64,000 nt of DNA from an uncultured Granulosicoccaceae bacterium (GCA_937922945.1 CAKZUP010000062.1:1-64000); one strand, 5' to 3'; positions 39,142 to 49,655 are shown, numbered from the stretch's first letter. Made by a program: numbers and translations. Notes: generated by a model from the letters alone, not told the origin.

Positions 39142-41454
39142 CTACTCGGACATAACTTCGACTTTTACTTGCGAAAAGTCCAGGCCGTTATCGGGTGTTT
39201 CTGGCTTCTTGGATGAACCAAATGTTTTGCTGTTCACATGAAAAGCGAGCATGCCAAAATTGTTTGTGTCGCTGCTTTCGTCTGTGTGCGAAAATTCGCT
39301 AAGCACGCGACCTTCCTGACTTAAAGAACCCGAAATCATTACCCCAACGGACGTATGTTGAACACTCATTGTTCCAGTGTAAGTGGTATTGGGTTCGAAC
39401 TGGTAAGCATCACCACCGCCTGCTAACTTCGTATAGCCTTTGGTGGTACCCAGCAGCCGACCTTGTGTGTCTTCCTTATGCTTTCGTATATAGATATTAG
39501 CGGCGCTGCTGTCATTCAGATTGATATCGAAATCGATCATGTAACCGGGTAAGCCGTCATACAGCGTATTGGGTTTCTTGGAGGATGCAGATTGATCGTC
39601 CTCAAGCTCTGTCCGACCCAGCTTGTCGTATAGGCCAACTCGAAACGCTGAGTCCCTATCTGCCCCCACAGTTTCAGGCGTAGTGAATGTGAACGTTGCC
39701 TGTAACTTCTGCCCTTCGATCAAGGCTTGAGCAGGGAATGTCGAGCGTATACCTCTGCCCGAACCACCTGACACGAGCCCAAGATACCCGCTAGCCACCT
39801 CAATAGCGCTGCTGTTGGTGGTCGTCCACCAGTTAGTGTCACTCTTATCAGCACCGTTATCTCGGCCACCATCGGCAAATTTATCATCAAAAATAACCCC
39901 GTCTCTTGCAGGTTGACTTAATGCGGGCGCTGCTGCCATTGTTTGAGCTGCAGCTGATTCGCTTTCAACAGCAACGCCCTCTGGCGCTGCTGAATGGGAG
40001 TAATCAAGCTGAAAGAACGTTACCTTGTCAAAATCCATTTCAGGGTCAGGGCTCGAATTGTTCTGCGAGTATGCACCCGCTTTAAAAAACATAAAATCAT
40101 CTTCCACGCTGAATCCACTGTTACGCATATCCAGCGGCTCAGCACTCACCTGCGTTCCATCATCGCGAATAATCTTCACATGTAGCATGGGTACGATCAG
40201 TTCACCTTCCTGCAGCCCTTTCACTTCGATTTCATAGCTGAATATTTCATCCAGCGCTATTCCGTCATCCGGATTGGCAGCTCGGTCAGATCGACTACCG
40301 ATAATCTCGATCCATTGTTCTTTACCGGTAACAGGCTCGTGCGCATAGTAAATTGAACCGTACTTGTTGCGCGGAAGTTTGCGGTAGTACAAGCGAATGG
40401 GCTCATCATCTTTAGCATGGATCTGGCCTATTATCACGCGCCCTATCTGATAGTCTTTGCCAAGGCGCGTTACCTGATTTACCGCCAGCGTGGCAGATAG
40501 TTTTCCGTCAACACCACCGGCTTTCGCTTGTGCAGAGAGTGGCGCTGAAGAGAATACCCAGTTGTTCTTATTCGGGAATCCACCTTCAATGCGGGTTTCA
40601 ATGCTTTCATCACCACGTCTCAACATCCCTCTAAGTTCGGTACGTGTGTAATTGGTATTCTTTGACGTTTTTGCACCAGCTGGTGTAGATCGGAATACCA
40701 TTCCACCGGTTGCTGGATCAGTATAAAAATAACGTGAATCGGTCCAGCCAGCTGAAAGCTCGTTCTCGTACACACTATCTGCTTTATCATCGCCATTGTC
40801 ATCTGCAGGCGTAGTAACGTACCAACCGGATAAATCAAAGTTTTCTCCTGGCGTCCGATCTACACGAAGCCCCATAACACCCTGCCCTTTTCGCTCTGTT
40901 AGCACCGGCGTAGCTGGTCGTTCCACCGATTCACCGCAACCGTAAGCAGCCACCTCAACAACGCTGTTCCAATCGTTAGATTCGTTCCCGTTCCCATTAA
41001 TACGAATAAACTGTGCTTGCACTGCATCAATTGGATACGATTCAAAATCAAGCGCTGTTCCACCGGATTGCCGGTCGGTTATTACCGATTGGTAGTCTGC
41101 ACCGTTGCTTGATGCTTCCACCGCAAAATATGCCCGACGACTATCACCCTTATACCAGGCGATGCTAATCGACTTGACCGTCTGCACAGCACCCAGGTTA
41201 AGCAAAAGACTTTTAGGTGAGCCTTGTGACTCATTAGACCAACGCGATTCAGCATCCAAATTTCCGTCAATGGCATTCTCGGGACCATGTGTTTCCTCGT
41301 ACAGTCCGTCATCAGTGGCAGAGACTATAACCAGACCATCATTTGCATCACACGCAGAATTAGCAGTCACCGGTGAATTTGCGTGGGCACTCAACGAACA
41401 AAGTACCATTGCGGGCACAAAGCAGCGCAAGTGAATATTCATCGTGTTCTCCAT
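39142..41454 (-). CDS. secreted multidomain polysaccharide lyase: F5/8 type C (CBM32-like) + PL7 alginate lyase + uncharacterised C-terminal domain
   Basis: Signal peptide; discoidin-like N-domain; PL7 motifs YTRTELRGM, GQIHAKDDEP, FFKAGAYSQNN; about 230 aa additional beta-rich domain after an Ala/Pro linker. Confidence 0.87.
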   Translation of the reverse strand: MENTMNIHLRCFVPAMVLCSLSAHANSPVTANSACDANDGLVIVSATDDGLYEETHGPENAIDGNLDAESRWSNESQGSPKSLLLNLGAVQTVKSISIAWYKGDSRRAYFAVEASSNGADYQSVITDRQSGGTALDFESYPIDAVQAQFIRINGNGNESNDWNSVVEVAAYGCGESVERPATPVLTERKGQGVMGLRVDRTPGENFDLSGWYVTTPADDNGDDKADSVYENELSAGWTDSRYFYTDPATGGMVFRSTPAGAKTSKNTNYTRTELRGMLRRGDESIETRIEGGFPNKNNWVFSSAPLSAQAKAGGVDGKLSATLAVNQVTRLGKDYQIGRVIIGQIHAKDDEPIRLYYRKLPRNKYGSIYYAHEPVTGKEQWIEIIGSRSDRAANPDDGIALDEIFSYEIEVKGLQEGELIVPMLHVKIIRDDGTQVSAEPLDMRNSGFSVEDDFMFFKAGAYSQNNSSPDPEMDFDKVTFFQLDYSHSAAPEGVAVESESAAAQTMAAAPALSQPARDGVIFDDKFADGGRDNGADKSDTNWWTTTNSSAIEVASGYLGLVSGGSGRGIRSTFPAQALIEGQKLQATFTFTTPETVGADRDSAFRVGLYDKLGRTELEDDQSASSKKPNTLYDGLPGYMIDFDINLNDSSAANIYIRKHKEDTQGRLLGTTKGYTKLAGGGDAYQFEPNTTYTGTMSVQHTSVGVMISGSLSQEGRVLSEFSHTDESSDTNNFGMLAFHVNSKTFGSSKKPETPDNGLDFSQVKVEVMSE

Positions 41455-41523
41455 GTTTAATCTGCAGTTTGAAGCACATCATTAATTTATCGGTCTGAAA
41501 AATTTATCAAACTGAAAAATCCA

Positions 41524-42840
41524 TCAACCTGAAAACGTGGCAGGCATTAGCTGCCTTGGTAGCCATAGTGCCAATTCAGGGAAAAGAATGACCAATATCA
41601 GTATGATTAACATCGGGATTAATATAATCACTACATCCCTTAACACCTGAACTACATTTAACTCACCTATGGCCGAGGAGATCAACAAACATAATCCATA
41701 GGGTGGCGTTACAAGTCCAAACGCAAGTGAAATAATGCCGATGATGGCAAACACAACCGGGTGTATATCTGCACCGGCGGCCACAGGCATAAGTACGGTG
41801 CCTAATATAATAATCGTTGGAATAGCATCTATAAAAAGACCGAAAAGTAAAAACAACAGCGCGATTATGAGTCCGGTTTCAAACGGGCCTGCATTAAACA
41901 GTGTTAGCCACTCTACGATGAGTCGAGGTACTTTATAGTAGGCCAGCAACCAACCGAATGCGGTGGCCGTACCGATAGCAAAAAGTGATATTGATGCGAA
42001 GCGACCCGTATCATAAAAAATATGTCCGAGCTGTCGAAAGCTGACCGTTCTATAAACCACCAGACCCAACAACATGGCATAGGCTGCTGCAATGATGGCA
42101 CTTTCCGTTGGGGTAACAATTCCGCCAACGATGCCACCCACAACGAATACCGGTGTTAGCAAAGCCAATATGGCACCACTGAACGCCTTCCAGAATTGTT
42201 TAAACGTCGGCCGCCCGGTTGTCGGATACCCATACACTTTCGCGTAACCATACACCGTACCCAATAGTGCAAGCCCTATCATCAAGCCGGGTATGGCGCC
42301 GGCGAGAAAAAGTGCGCCAACGGATATTTGCATAACACCGCCCCACACAACCATCAAAATACTCGGTGGAATAATCACGCCCATTACCGATGAGCAAGCG
42401 GTTATCGCCACCGCAAATCGGGCATCGAAACCTTCACGCTTCATAGCCGGTATGAGTATTTTTCCACAACCTGCAGCATCGGCCGTTGACGAACCGGAAA
42501 TGCCCGCAAACAGCATCGAGACCACCACATTCACATGACCAAGCCCACCTGGAAGCCATCCGGTCATGACTTTTGCCAGTTCAATCATACGGTCGGTGAT
42601 TTTGCCTGAGTTCATCAAATTTGCGGCAAGCAGAAAAAACGGGACGGCGAGTAAAATAAACGAGCTGTATGACTGGAACATGCGGTCAAGCAGGATGAAC
42701 GGCGTTAAGCGTAAATCGAGAACAACAACCGGAATGGTTGCCAAACCAAGCGCGAAGGCCACCGGTACTCGCAGTATAACCAGCAACAGGAACCCACCGA
42801 CCAACAGGCCGCAAGCCATACCCGTAGGGATAATCATCAT
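41524..42840 (-). CDS. TRAP transporter large permease (DctM)
   Basis: LLAVPFFLLAANLMNSGKITDRMIELAKVMTGWLPGGLGHVNVVVSMLFAGISGSSTADAAG; LIISSAIGE. Confidence 0.95.
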   Translation of the reverse strand: MMIIPTGMACGLLVGGFLLLVILRVPVAFALGLATIPVVVLDLRLTPFILLDRMFQSYSSFILLAVPFFLLAANLMNSGKITDRMIELAKVMTGWLPGGLGHVNVVVSMLFAGISGSSTADAAGCGKILIPAMKREGFDARFAVAITACSSVMGVIIPPSILMVVWGGVMQISVGALFLAGAIPGLMIGLALLGTVYGYAKVYGYPTTGRPTFKQFWKAFSGAILALLTPVFVVGGIVGGIVTPTESAIIAAAYAMLLGLVVYRTVSFRQLGHIFYDTGRFASISLFAIGTATAFGWLLAYYKVPRLIVEWLTLFNAGPFETGLIIALLFLLFGLFIDAIPTIIILGTVLMPVAAGADIHPVVFAIIGIISLAFGLVTPPYGLCLLISSAIGELNVVQVLRDVVIILIPMLIILILVILFPELALWLPRQLMPATFSG

Positions 42841-43367
42841 TATGCGCTCCTCGCGTCACGATATTCCCGGATTGCCTCAGACAATCTGTACCCCGAAAAA
42901 ACAGCCCACACCAAGCCAGCCAATGGCACAGATACATGCGTGAGCGCCATATTTGCACCCATCATTACCGAGTTCTGAATCGACCCAAACTTTGTATATT
43001 CAATTCCGTACCATGCAAACATCAGCCCGAAAAAAATCAGCAAAACCAGCACAAAGCCTTTTTGCAGCAAACTTAACAACGGCGACTTCGCCTCAGGCAA
43101 CACCGCCACATGAAAGTGTGTGCCATCCCAAACAGCGATCATCGAACCAATCATAACGACCCAGACAAAAATGAACGTGGCCAGCTCTTCTGTCCACAAA
43201 TAAACTGGGATGATGCCCGTATAACGCGCAATAACCTGGGCGGCCACAGGCAACGCTAACACGATGGTTAACACGCCAACTAAAACACGTAACGCCATAC
43301 AAAAGCGCTCAAGCATTAAACCAATCAAGTTCATAATCTCCAAGTGGTTCGAACTGAAATGGCACAC
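42840..43367 (-). CDS. TRAP transporter small permease (DctQ)
   Basis: VARYTGIIPVYLWTEELATFIFVWVVMIGSMIAVWDGTHFHV. Confidence 0.94.
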   Translation of the reverse strand: MCHFSSNHLEIMNLIGLMLERFCMALRVLVGVLTIVLALPVAAQVIARYTGIIPVYLWTEELATFIFVWVVMIGSMIAVWDGTHFHVAVLPEAKSPLLSLLQKGFVLVLLIFFGLMFAWYGIEYTKFGSIQNSVMMGANMALTHVSVPLAGLVWAVFSGYRLSEAIREYRDARSA

Positions 43368-43407
43368 CGCCTAATACGGTGCGCCACAATCGCATAACGC
43401 GAATCGC

Positions 43408-44409
43408 TTACATAGAACGTATGGATTCCAACAGTTCCGCCGCACCCAGATCGGCAGCAAATTCATCCTGTACAGGAACAACCAGCTCAAGCAGTTTTTC
43501 ACGACCCTCAAACTCAGTTATTGTGATTTGCCCGGCGTCGGCCATTTCCTGTAGCTTTTCACCGTCTTCGCGGCTTTCAATTTCACGCCCGATAGCACCC
43601 GCTTTTGCACCAGCCTCAAGCACGAGAGCCTGAAGATCTTCTGGTAGCTTACGAAATGTCTTACCACTCATGGTTAAAGGTCGTACCGTAATCGCATGTT
43701 TAGTCAGAGTGATATTTGGAGCAACTTCATAGAATTTCAGGTTTTGAATCGATGCAGCTTCATTTTCAAAGCCTGCAATAACACCCGTTTGAATGGCGTT
43801 ATACACCTCGTTATAAGCGATAGCCGAAGGTGCAGCGCTTATTGCAGAGAATATCTTTGCCTGGATGGGCGCACCCATTACACGCATTTTGTGACCTCCA
43901 AGCTCATCCATATTGGCAATGGGCTTTGCTGAAGCCAAGTTACGCGTACCACCACCAGCATAGCCAATGACTTTGATATCGGCTTTCTCATACAGCTCTT
44001 CTTCCAGCGGCTTCAGTACATCGGATGACAGCACAGCATTCCAGTGATCAAGATCGCGGAACAAGAACGGCATATCCATTAGAGGAATAGCCGGGGCAAA
44101 TACCGCCATGTTAGACGGTGCCATAATCGCGTAATCAATAGCGACGCCTTGCTGTAGAAAAGTAACAAAATCACTCTCATCACCTAACTCACCATTCAGA
44201 TGCATTTCGAATTCGATGTCACCCTCGTACCCTTCTCCGATGAGTCGCTCGAACTCTCTCAGTGTTTTGGTATAGGCATGGTTTTCATCAAATAAGCTTG
44301 CACCACGAAGCGTTATATCAGCAGCATTAGCGGTGAATGCGGTTGTAGACAAAACGGTTGCAACGGCCGCAGCCTTTGCTATCGCACATGTCGATTTAAA
44401 TATACTCAT
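43408..44409 (-). CDS. TRAP transporter substrate-binding protein (DctP)
   Basis: Signal peptide; LRGASLFDENHAYTKTLREFERLI; MGAPIQAKIFSAISAAPSAIAYNEVYNAIQTGVIAGFENEAASI. Confidence 0.94.
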   Translation of the reverse strand: MSIFKSTCAIAKAAAVATVLSTTAFTANAADITLRGASLFDENHAYTKTLREFERLIGEGYEGDIEFEMHLNGELGDESDFVTFLQQGVAIDYAIMAPSNMAVFAPAIPLMDMPFLFRDLDHWNAVLSSDVLKPLEEELYEKADIKVIGYAGGGTRNLASAKPIANMDELGGHKMRVMGAPIQAKIFSAISAAPSAIAYNEVYNAIQTGVIAGFENEAASIQNLKFYEVAPNITLTKHAITVRPLTMSGKTFRKLPEDLQALVLEAGAKAGAIGREIESREDGEKLQEMADAGQITITEFEGREKLLELVVPVQDEFAADLGAAELLESIRSM

Positions 44410-44632
44410 TTAGAATCTCCAACGTTCAGTTATGCGGCCAGGCCGCGATTTAGCGCTATCGTTCCCGGCTCGCCGGGCCAATCATTACATTACGAATACT
44501 GCGCAAGCATTCAGTACTGTATTTACCACCACACAGAAAAAACTGTGCGTTACTAAAACTGTCTTACCAACTACCGATTTTTTAGTTCCAACAGTGCCGT
44601 CTACCCGTTGCACTATGCATCGCTATAACGGT

Positions 44633-46162
44633 CTAATCAATCTTTATTATGGGTAAGTCGCCGTAAAGTTGCGCTTCGTTTTTAGTTGCTGCAATACAGC
44701 CTTCGCTCATCGCAAGCGAGAGAACCTCAGCGATACATTCACGCCAGTAGTCATTCTGGCTTAACACTTTTGGAATCAGATTGGGTATGGCATGGAACGC
44801 TTCAGATAACAATGATGCATCACTGCCTATCCCTTTTATGCTGCTTGTGATTTCTCCGGCACGAGGATCTTGCAGTTCGTAACGAGTGCCATCATCGTGT
44901 TGTTGAAGACAAAACCGCATCCACATGGCGGTGGCAAACGCAAATGGTCGCACGCTCATGGCTCGATCATCGTTACCACCAAAGCTAAATTCAGCGCGCG
45001 ATACGTCAAGTGCTGGCTGAAATATGCGCTGCGGTAATTTCTGAGTGGCATCACTAGCAATCTGGAAGGTTTGATGAGCAATGGCAGGATTCGAAAAACG
45101 CACAGTTAATGCCTCTGCGTACTCGTTATAGTTTATTCGCGGTAACGGATGAAGCAATGATGCAGCAGTATGAAGGTGCCTTTGTACAAGCCTTGCAAGG
45201 TGTTTATCGCGCATCACATCCCTAACAAACAAATTGCCCGTTAAAAATCCGCTATAGGCCAACATGGAATGGCTACCGTTAAGCATCGTCAGCTTCATAC
45301 GCTCGTAAGCTGTTACATCATCAACAAAGATTGCACCTCCGGCCTCCCACTTCGGTCTACCGCTTGGAAAGCTGTCTTCAATAATCCACTGTGAAAAAGC
45401 CTCGGTTTCAATCGCTGCCTTATCATTGCAGCCGGTTAACCGCGTGGCCTGCGCATAAGTTTCACTCGTGGGGGCAGGTGTAATGCGATCGACCATCGAA
45501 CAGGGGAACGCAACATTTTTCTCTATCCACTCTGCCAGTTCATTGCCATACGCGCTTTGCGCAAAACCAACTACACCATCGCGCAGCAGCGAACCGTTTT
45601 CTGGCAGATTGTCGCAAGACAATACAGTGAATGGCGCGACTTCAGACAAGCGTCGTTGATCGAGCGATGCCACCAGCAACCCCAACACACCAACCGGGCT
45701 ATCTGGGTTAGCCAGATCGGCCAACACAACCGTGTTACTCATATCAGGCAAGCGAGTTTCGCGGTCAATACCATAGCCAGCTTCGGTTACCGTAAGTGTA
45801 ACGACGCGCACCGCCGGCTCACACAATATCGCAAGCGTTGCGGCGGGCTCGGCCGCAATAACCTTTTGTATCGAGGCAATAATTCTAGCGCTGGTATTCT
45901 CCGCCCCCCTTTCCAGCAGCGTGAACAAACCGTTTTGTGTGTTCAATTCAGTTGCAACGGTTTTTGAGCGTAAGCTGACACCGATAATTCGCCAATCACC
46001 ACCGTGATGCGCCAATGCATCATCTGTCATAACCGCTTGATGTGCCCGATGAAAAGCGCCAAGGCCAATATGCACAATTCCAACCTGATGTTCTTCAGGC
46101 ACATAACCGGGCAGTTGAACGGATTTGTTCACACGATTTAGCGCATCCAGCCGAGTGCTCAT
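44633..46162 (-). CDS. uxuB: mannitol dehydrogenase family protein, fructuronate reductase-like
   Basis: VGIVHIGLGAFHRAHQAVMTDDAL, VTLTVTEAGY, MVDRITPAPTSE, KLTMLNGSHSMLAYSG; overlaps mannonate dehydratase gene. Confidence 0.88.
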   Translation of the reverse strand: MSTRLDALNRVNKSVQLPGYVPEEHQVGIVHIGLGAFHRAHQAVMTDDALAHHGGDWRIIGVSLRSKTVATELNTQNGLFTLLERGAENTSARIIASIQKVIAAEPAATLAILCEPAVRVVTLTVTEAGYGIDRETRLPDMSNTVVLADLANPDSPVGVLGLLVASLDQRRLSEVAPFTVLSCDNLPENGSLLRDGVVGFAQSAYGNELAEWIEKNVAFPCSMVDRITPAPTSETYAQATRLTGCNDKAAIETEAFSQWIIEDSFPSGRPKWEAGGAIFVDDVTAYERMKLTMLNGSHSMLAYSGFLTGNLFVRDVMRDKHLARLVQRHLHTAASLLHPLPRINYNEYAEALTVRFSNPAIAHQTFQIASDATQKLPQRIFQPALDVSRAEFSFGGNDDRAMSVRPFAFATAMWMRFCLQQHDDGTRYELQDPRAGEITSSIKGIGSDASLLSEAFHAIPNLIPKVLSQNDYWRECIAEVLSLAMSEGCIAATKNEAQLYGDLPIIKID

Positions 46163-47379
46163 TAGCTAACAGCACCGTTTAACGGGTGACTTAAGGCCGC
46201 TTCTATTCCTCTTAACTCTGCAAGCCCTTTCAGTCGGCCAATCGCGGGATAGCCGGGTTGCGTGCGACGCCCGTGATCATCAAGGATATTCTGACCATGA
46301 TCAGGCCTGAATGGAATGATGCAATCTGATCGTCCCGTGCTTGTTCTTCTACACTCTTCTTTCAACACGGCCGCAATCAGTGCAACCATATCAGTGCCAC
46401 CTTCAAGGTGCTCAGATTCATGGAAACTACCAAACAGCGCATCGCTTTCTCGTTGCACGTTGCGCAAATGAAGAAAGTGCACGCGATCACCCAATCGTCC
46501 CATCATGCCGCGTAAGTCGTTATCGGCGCGAGCCCCGAGAGAGCCTGAGCACAGCGTAACGCCATTCGCGCTGATATCTACTGCGTCCATAAATTGTTGA
46601 TAATCAGCTTCCGTGGAAACCACTCTTGGCAGACCCAACAATGGATAAGGCGGATCGTCTGGATGGCAGCACATCCGCATACCCAACGCTTGCGCATGTG
46701 GTGCTATTTCGGAGAGGAAGTCGATAAGATTTGCGCGTAGCTTTTCGGCTGAAATAGTGTTGTAGGCAGATAAGTGCTCACGAACATCGTCTACCGACAT
46801 TGTCTGTGCAGCACCCGGCAACCCACACACGACATTGTTCAAAAGGCTTGCCTGCATCGCATCAGACATATCAGCCAAACGTTTATGGGCTGCTTCAGCA
46901 ATATGGGGTGGAAAATCGTCAACGGCACCATTGCGCTTAAGCAAATGAATATCGAACACCGCGAAGTCGACAAAATCGAATCGCATACACGTTGCACCGT
47001 TAGGCAATCGATAGGTTAAGTCTGTACGTGTCCAATCGAGTACAGGCATGAAGTTGTAGCAAACGACCTCAATACCCGCAGCGTGCAAGTTAGTCAGGCT
47101 TTGTCGGTAGCTCTCTACGTGTTGTTTCCAGTCACCCGTTTGCCGTTTGATATCTTCCGATACCGGGAGGCTTTCAACCACATCCCAATTCAGCCCGGAA
47201 GTGCTCCCATCGGACCTAACAGAAACTTCGAGCTGCCGCCTTTTAATTTGTTCCGCAGACCAGACTTCCCCTGGCGGAATATGATGCAACGCCGTGACGA
47301 CACCTTGCACTCCTGCTTGCAACAGTTCGTCAATGGAGACCGCGTCGTTCGGACCGAACCAACGCCACGTTTGCCGCAT
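46162..47379 (-). CDS. uxuA: mannonate dehydratase
   Basis: MRQTWRWFGPNDAVSIDELLQAGVQGVVTALHHIPPGEVWS; MRMCCHPDDPPYPLLGLPRVVST. Confidence 0.96.
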   Translation of the reverse strand: MRQTWRWFGPNDAVSIDELLQAGVQGVVTALHHIPPGEVWSAEQIKRRQLEVSVRSDGSTSGLNWDVVESLPVSEDIKRQTGDWKQHVESYRQSLTNLHAAGIEVVCYNFMPVLDWTRTDLTYRLPNGATCMRFDFVDFAVFDIHLLKRNGAVDDFPPHIAEAAHKRLADMSDAMQASLLNNVVCGLPGAAQTMSVDDVREHLSAYNTISAEKLRANLIDFLSEIAPHAQALGMRMCCHPDDPPYPLLGLPRVVSTEADYQQFMDAVDISANGVTLCSGSLGARADNDLRGMMGRLGDRVHFLHLRNVQRESDALFGSFHESEHLEGGTDMVALIAAVLKEECRRTSTGRSDCIIPFRPDHGQNILDDHGRRTQPGYPAIGRLKGLAELRGIEAALSHPLNGAVS

Positions 47380-47423
47380 TCCTATTCCCTGTTACACTGG
47401 TTAACACAGAAACTATCATACTA

Positions 47424-47445
47424 CCATACTAGTTGACAAGTATGG
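47424..47445. promoter_or_regulatory. GntR/FadR-like operator candidate in divergent uxuA/AGE intergenic region
   Basis: CCATACTAGTTGACAAGTATGG inverted repeat (CCATACT...AGTATGG). Confidence 0.5.
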
Positions 47446-47545
47446 CAGACTTGCTACCAGCGGCCTGTTGAAAAGGGGTCTCTATTACTCGCGAGAATCG
47501 CAACAAACCCGCTGACTTTGAAGCGGTAAAGGCACTCGATAAAAA

Positions 47546-48763
47546 TTGAACACCACACTATCAGCGCATACACTCACCAACAATCAACCTGCCGAGACAG
47601 CGTCGATTCAGGACTGGGTTGATTGGTTCGTTGGCGATTTTCTGCCAAGCTGGATCGAGCGCGCCCAAGATCCGGAAGGATTTGGCTTCTACGATCTGCT
47701 CGACCACGATGCACAACCATTGCAACGCAACAGACGCACTGTATTAGCACAGTCCAGATTACTTTTTACCTTCTCGCATCTGGCATTGATAACCGATAAC
47801 GCGCTGTTTAAGGATGCCGCACGTATAGCCCGCGATGCTGTGCCAGCGTTTCAAAAAACATCAGGGTGCTATAGCCGAGCGCGTGCCGCCAACAAGCAAG
47901 CCACTGGTCAGCCTGAAGATAATCTAGCCATGAGTTATGACCAAAGCTTTGTGTTGTTGGGCTTTTCCACCTGGGGAAAGTTAAACCCGCATGACAACAT
48001 TAACCCGGTTATTGAAGCATGCTGGTCAGCATTAGAAAACCATTTAACCGACAGTGAAACCGGATTGTTACTGGAACACGATAACCTCATCGACGCAACA
48101 CACCCCAACGCGCCTCCACGAGCACAAAACCCGCATATGCATCTGTATGAGGCCGCGCTTCAGGCATACGAAATGAGCGAACACGCTGTTTGGCTTGACC
48201 GTGCAGCGCTTATGCGAACCAAGGGCCTTGAGTATTTTTACGATCAGTCTAGCGGCACAATCATAGAATTCATTGCACCCAACCTGACCAAGCTTCCTGG
48301 TCACGAGGGCCAACGTCGTGAAATAGGCCATCAATGTGAATGGGCATGGCTGCTCTATCGTGAAGCCGAATTGGGCGGTGATACCAATGTACGAAATATC
48401 GCCGATAAGCTATTAACGTATGCTGACAATCATGGTTTTGCAACTGCCGGTGTAATGCGAGGTGCAGCGTTTGACGCCGTTGCATCAGATATAAGCTTTT
48501 ATGAAAATCGTTTTTTACTCTGGCCGCAAACAGAAGCAATCAAAACCTACGCGATCAGACAACACTTGGGTGAACACAGTACCCATGCTGAGCAGCTGAT
48601 GTTATTGGTTTTTCGACAGTACTTTGCCAACCATGCCGCTTTTGTCAATCAACTCGATAGCAACGGTAAGCCAATTTGGTCTGAGGCATTAAGCAGGCTG
48701 CTCTATCACTTGGTACTGGCACTAACCGAGGGCGCCAGAGCCGGGTTATGGAAAGTTCGCTAA
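47546..48763 (+). CDS. AGE-family epimerase/isomerase (mannose isomerase/YihS-like)
   Basis: FYDLLDHDAQPLQRNRRTVLAQSRLLFTFSHLAL; NPHMHLYEAALQAYE; EIGHQCEWAWLLY; TTG start inferred. Confidence 0.9.
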   Translation: MNTTLSAHTLTNNQPAETASIQDWVDWFVGDFLPSWIERAQDPEGFGFYDLLDHDAQPLQRNRRTVLAQSRLLFTFSHLALITDNALFKDAARIARDAVPAFQKTSGCYSRARAANKQATGQPEDNLAMSYDQSFVLLGFSTWGKLNPHDNINPVIEACWSALENHLTDSETGLLLEHDNLIDATHPNAPPRAQNPHMHLYEAALQAYEMSEHAVWLDRAALMRTKGLEYFYDQSSGTIIEFIAPNLTKLPGHEGQRREIGHQCEWAWLLYREAELGGDTNVRNIADKLLTYADNHGFATAGVMRGAAFDAVASDISFYENRFLLWPQTEAIKTYAIRQHLGEHSTHAEQLMLLVFRQYFANHAAFVNQLDSNGKPIWSEALSRLLYHLVLALTEGARAGLWKVR

Positions 48764-48995
48764 GTGATGCTTAAAAAACCAGTGCGTTAAAAAGGTGCAC
48801 AATTGAGTTGCACTAGTGCGTTAACCCGAACCTTACCATCGCCAACCTGCATCGGTTTAACAGGCAGAATACCCATAAGCTGCTCGACAGCTGACCTACC
48901 GCGGCCCCGAGCCAGCTTCATTATTCTTGCACATTTGAATGACATACTTAATGCCAATCAAATCTGTTGTCCCATGAGATTAACGCGAGTTAACT

Positions 48996-49655
48996 ATGCT
49001 TAAAATTTCAACCGTTACATTGTCTTATGCTGCAGGCTCAGTTTTTTTCCTACTTGCACATTCGGCTACAGCCGAAACATTCTCCGCCGACGTCTGGGCT
49101 GATAACTGGTTTTCACTGAACGTGAATGGCGCACAAGTTGCCGAAGACAGTGTGTCGATTACCACTGAGCGATCGTTCAACGCAGAAAGCTTTACGTTTA
49201 CAGCGGAACGCCCTTTCGTACTCGGCCTGACTGCAAAAGACTTTAAAGAAAACGACACAGGCCTGGAATACATTGGAAGTCGCAGGCAACAGATGGGCGA
49301 TGGCGGCGTAATTCTTCAAATCAAGGATGAGAGCGGTAACACCGTCGCTGTGACCTCCGATGACTGGAATTGCATGGTTGTACATAAAGCCCCCATAGAT
49401 AAATCTTGCGAGCAGGAAGATAACCCAGTTGCTGGTGAGGGTGCCTGTGGGTTTGAAACTACCGATGTCCCTATGGACTGGGATAGAGCCAGCTTCGACG
49501 CATCTGACTGGGCGGCAGCAACAGAACACAGCGAAAGTGCCGTCAGCCCGAAAGGCGGCTACGACCGCATCTCCTGGGACTCCAATGCCCGACTGATATG
49601 GGGAGCTGATTTAGAAACTGACAACACGGTCTTATGTCGATTCACCGTTGAATAG
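48996..49655 (+). CDS. secreted hypothetical protein
   Basis: Signal peptide (SVFFLLAHSATAETFSADVWADNWFSLNVNG...), Cys-containing C-terminal half; overlaps start region of the next gene. Confidence 0.8.
   Translation: MLKISTVTLSYAAGSVFFLLAHSATAETFSADVWADNWFSLNVNGAQVAEDSVSITTERSFNAESFTFTAERPFVLGLTAKDFKENDTGLEYIGSRRQQMGDGGVILQIKDESGNTVAVTSDDWNCMVVHKAPIDKSCEQEDNPVAGEGACGFETTDVPMDWDRASFDASDWAAATEHSESAVSPKGGYDRISWDSNARLIWGADLETDNTVLCRFTVE

Noticed and set aside
48800-48945. Minus-strand frame MSFKCARIMKLARGRGRSAVEQLMGILPVKPMQVGDGKVRVNALVQLNCAPF*
   Set aside because: Possible gene remnant downstream of the AGE gene but short and without a recognised family
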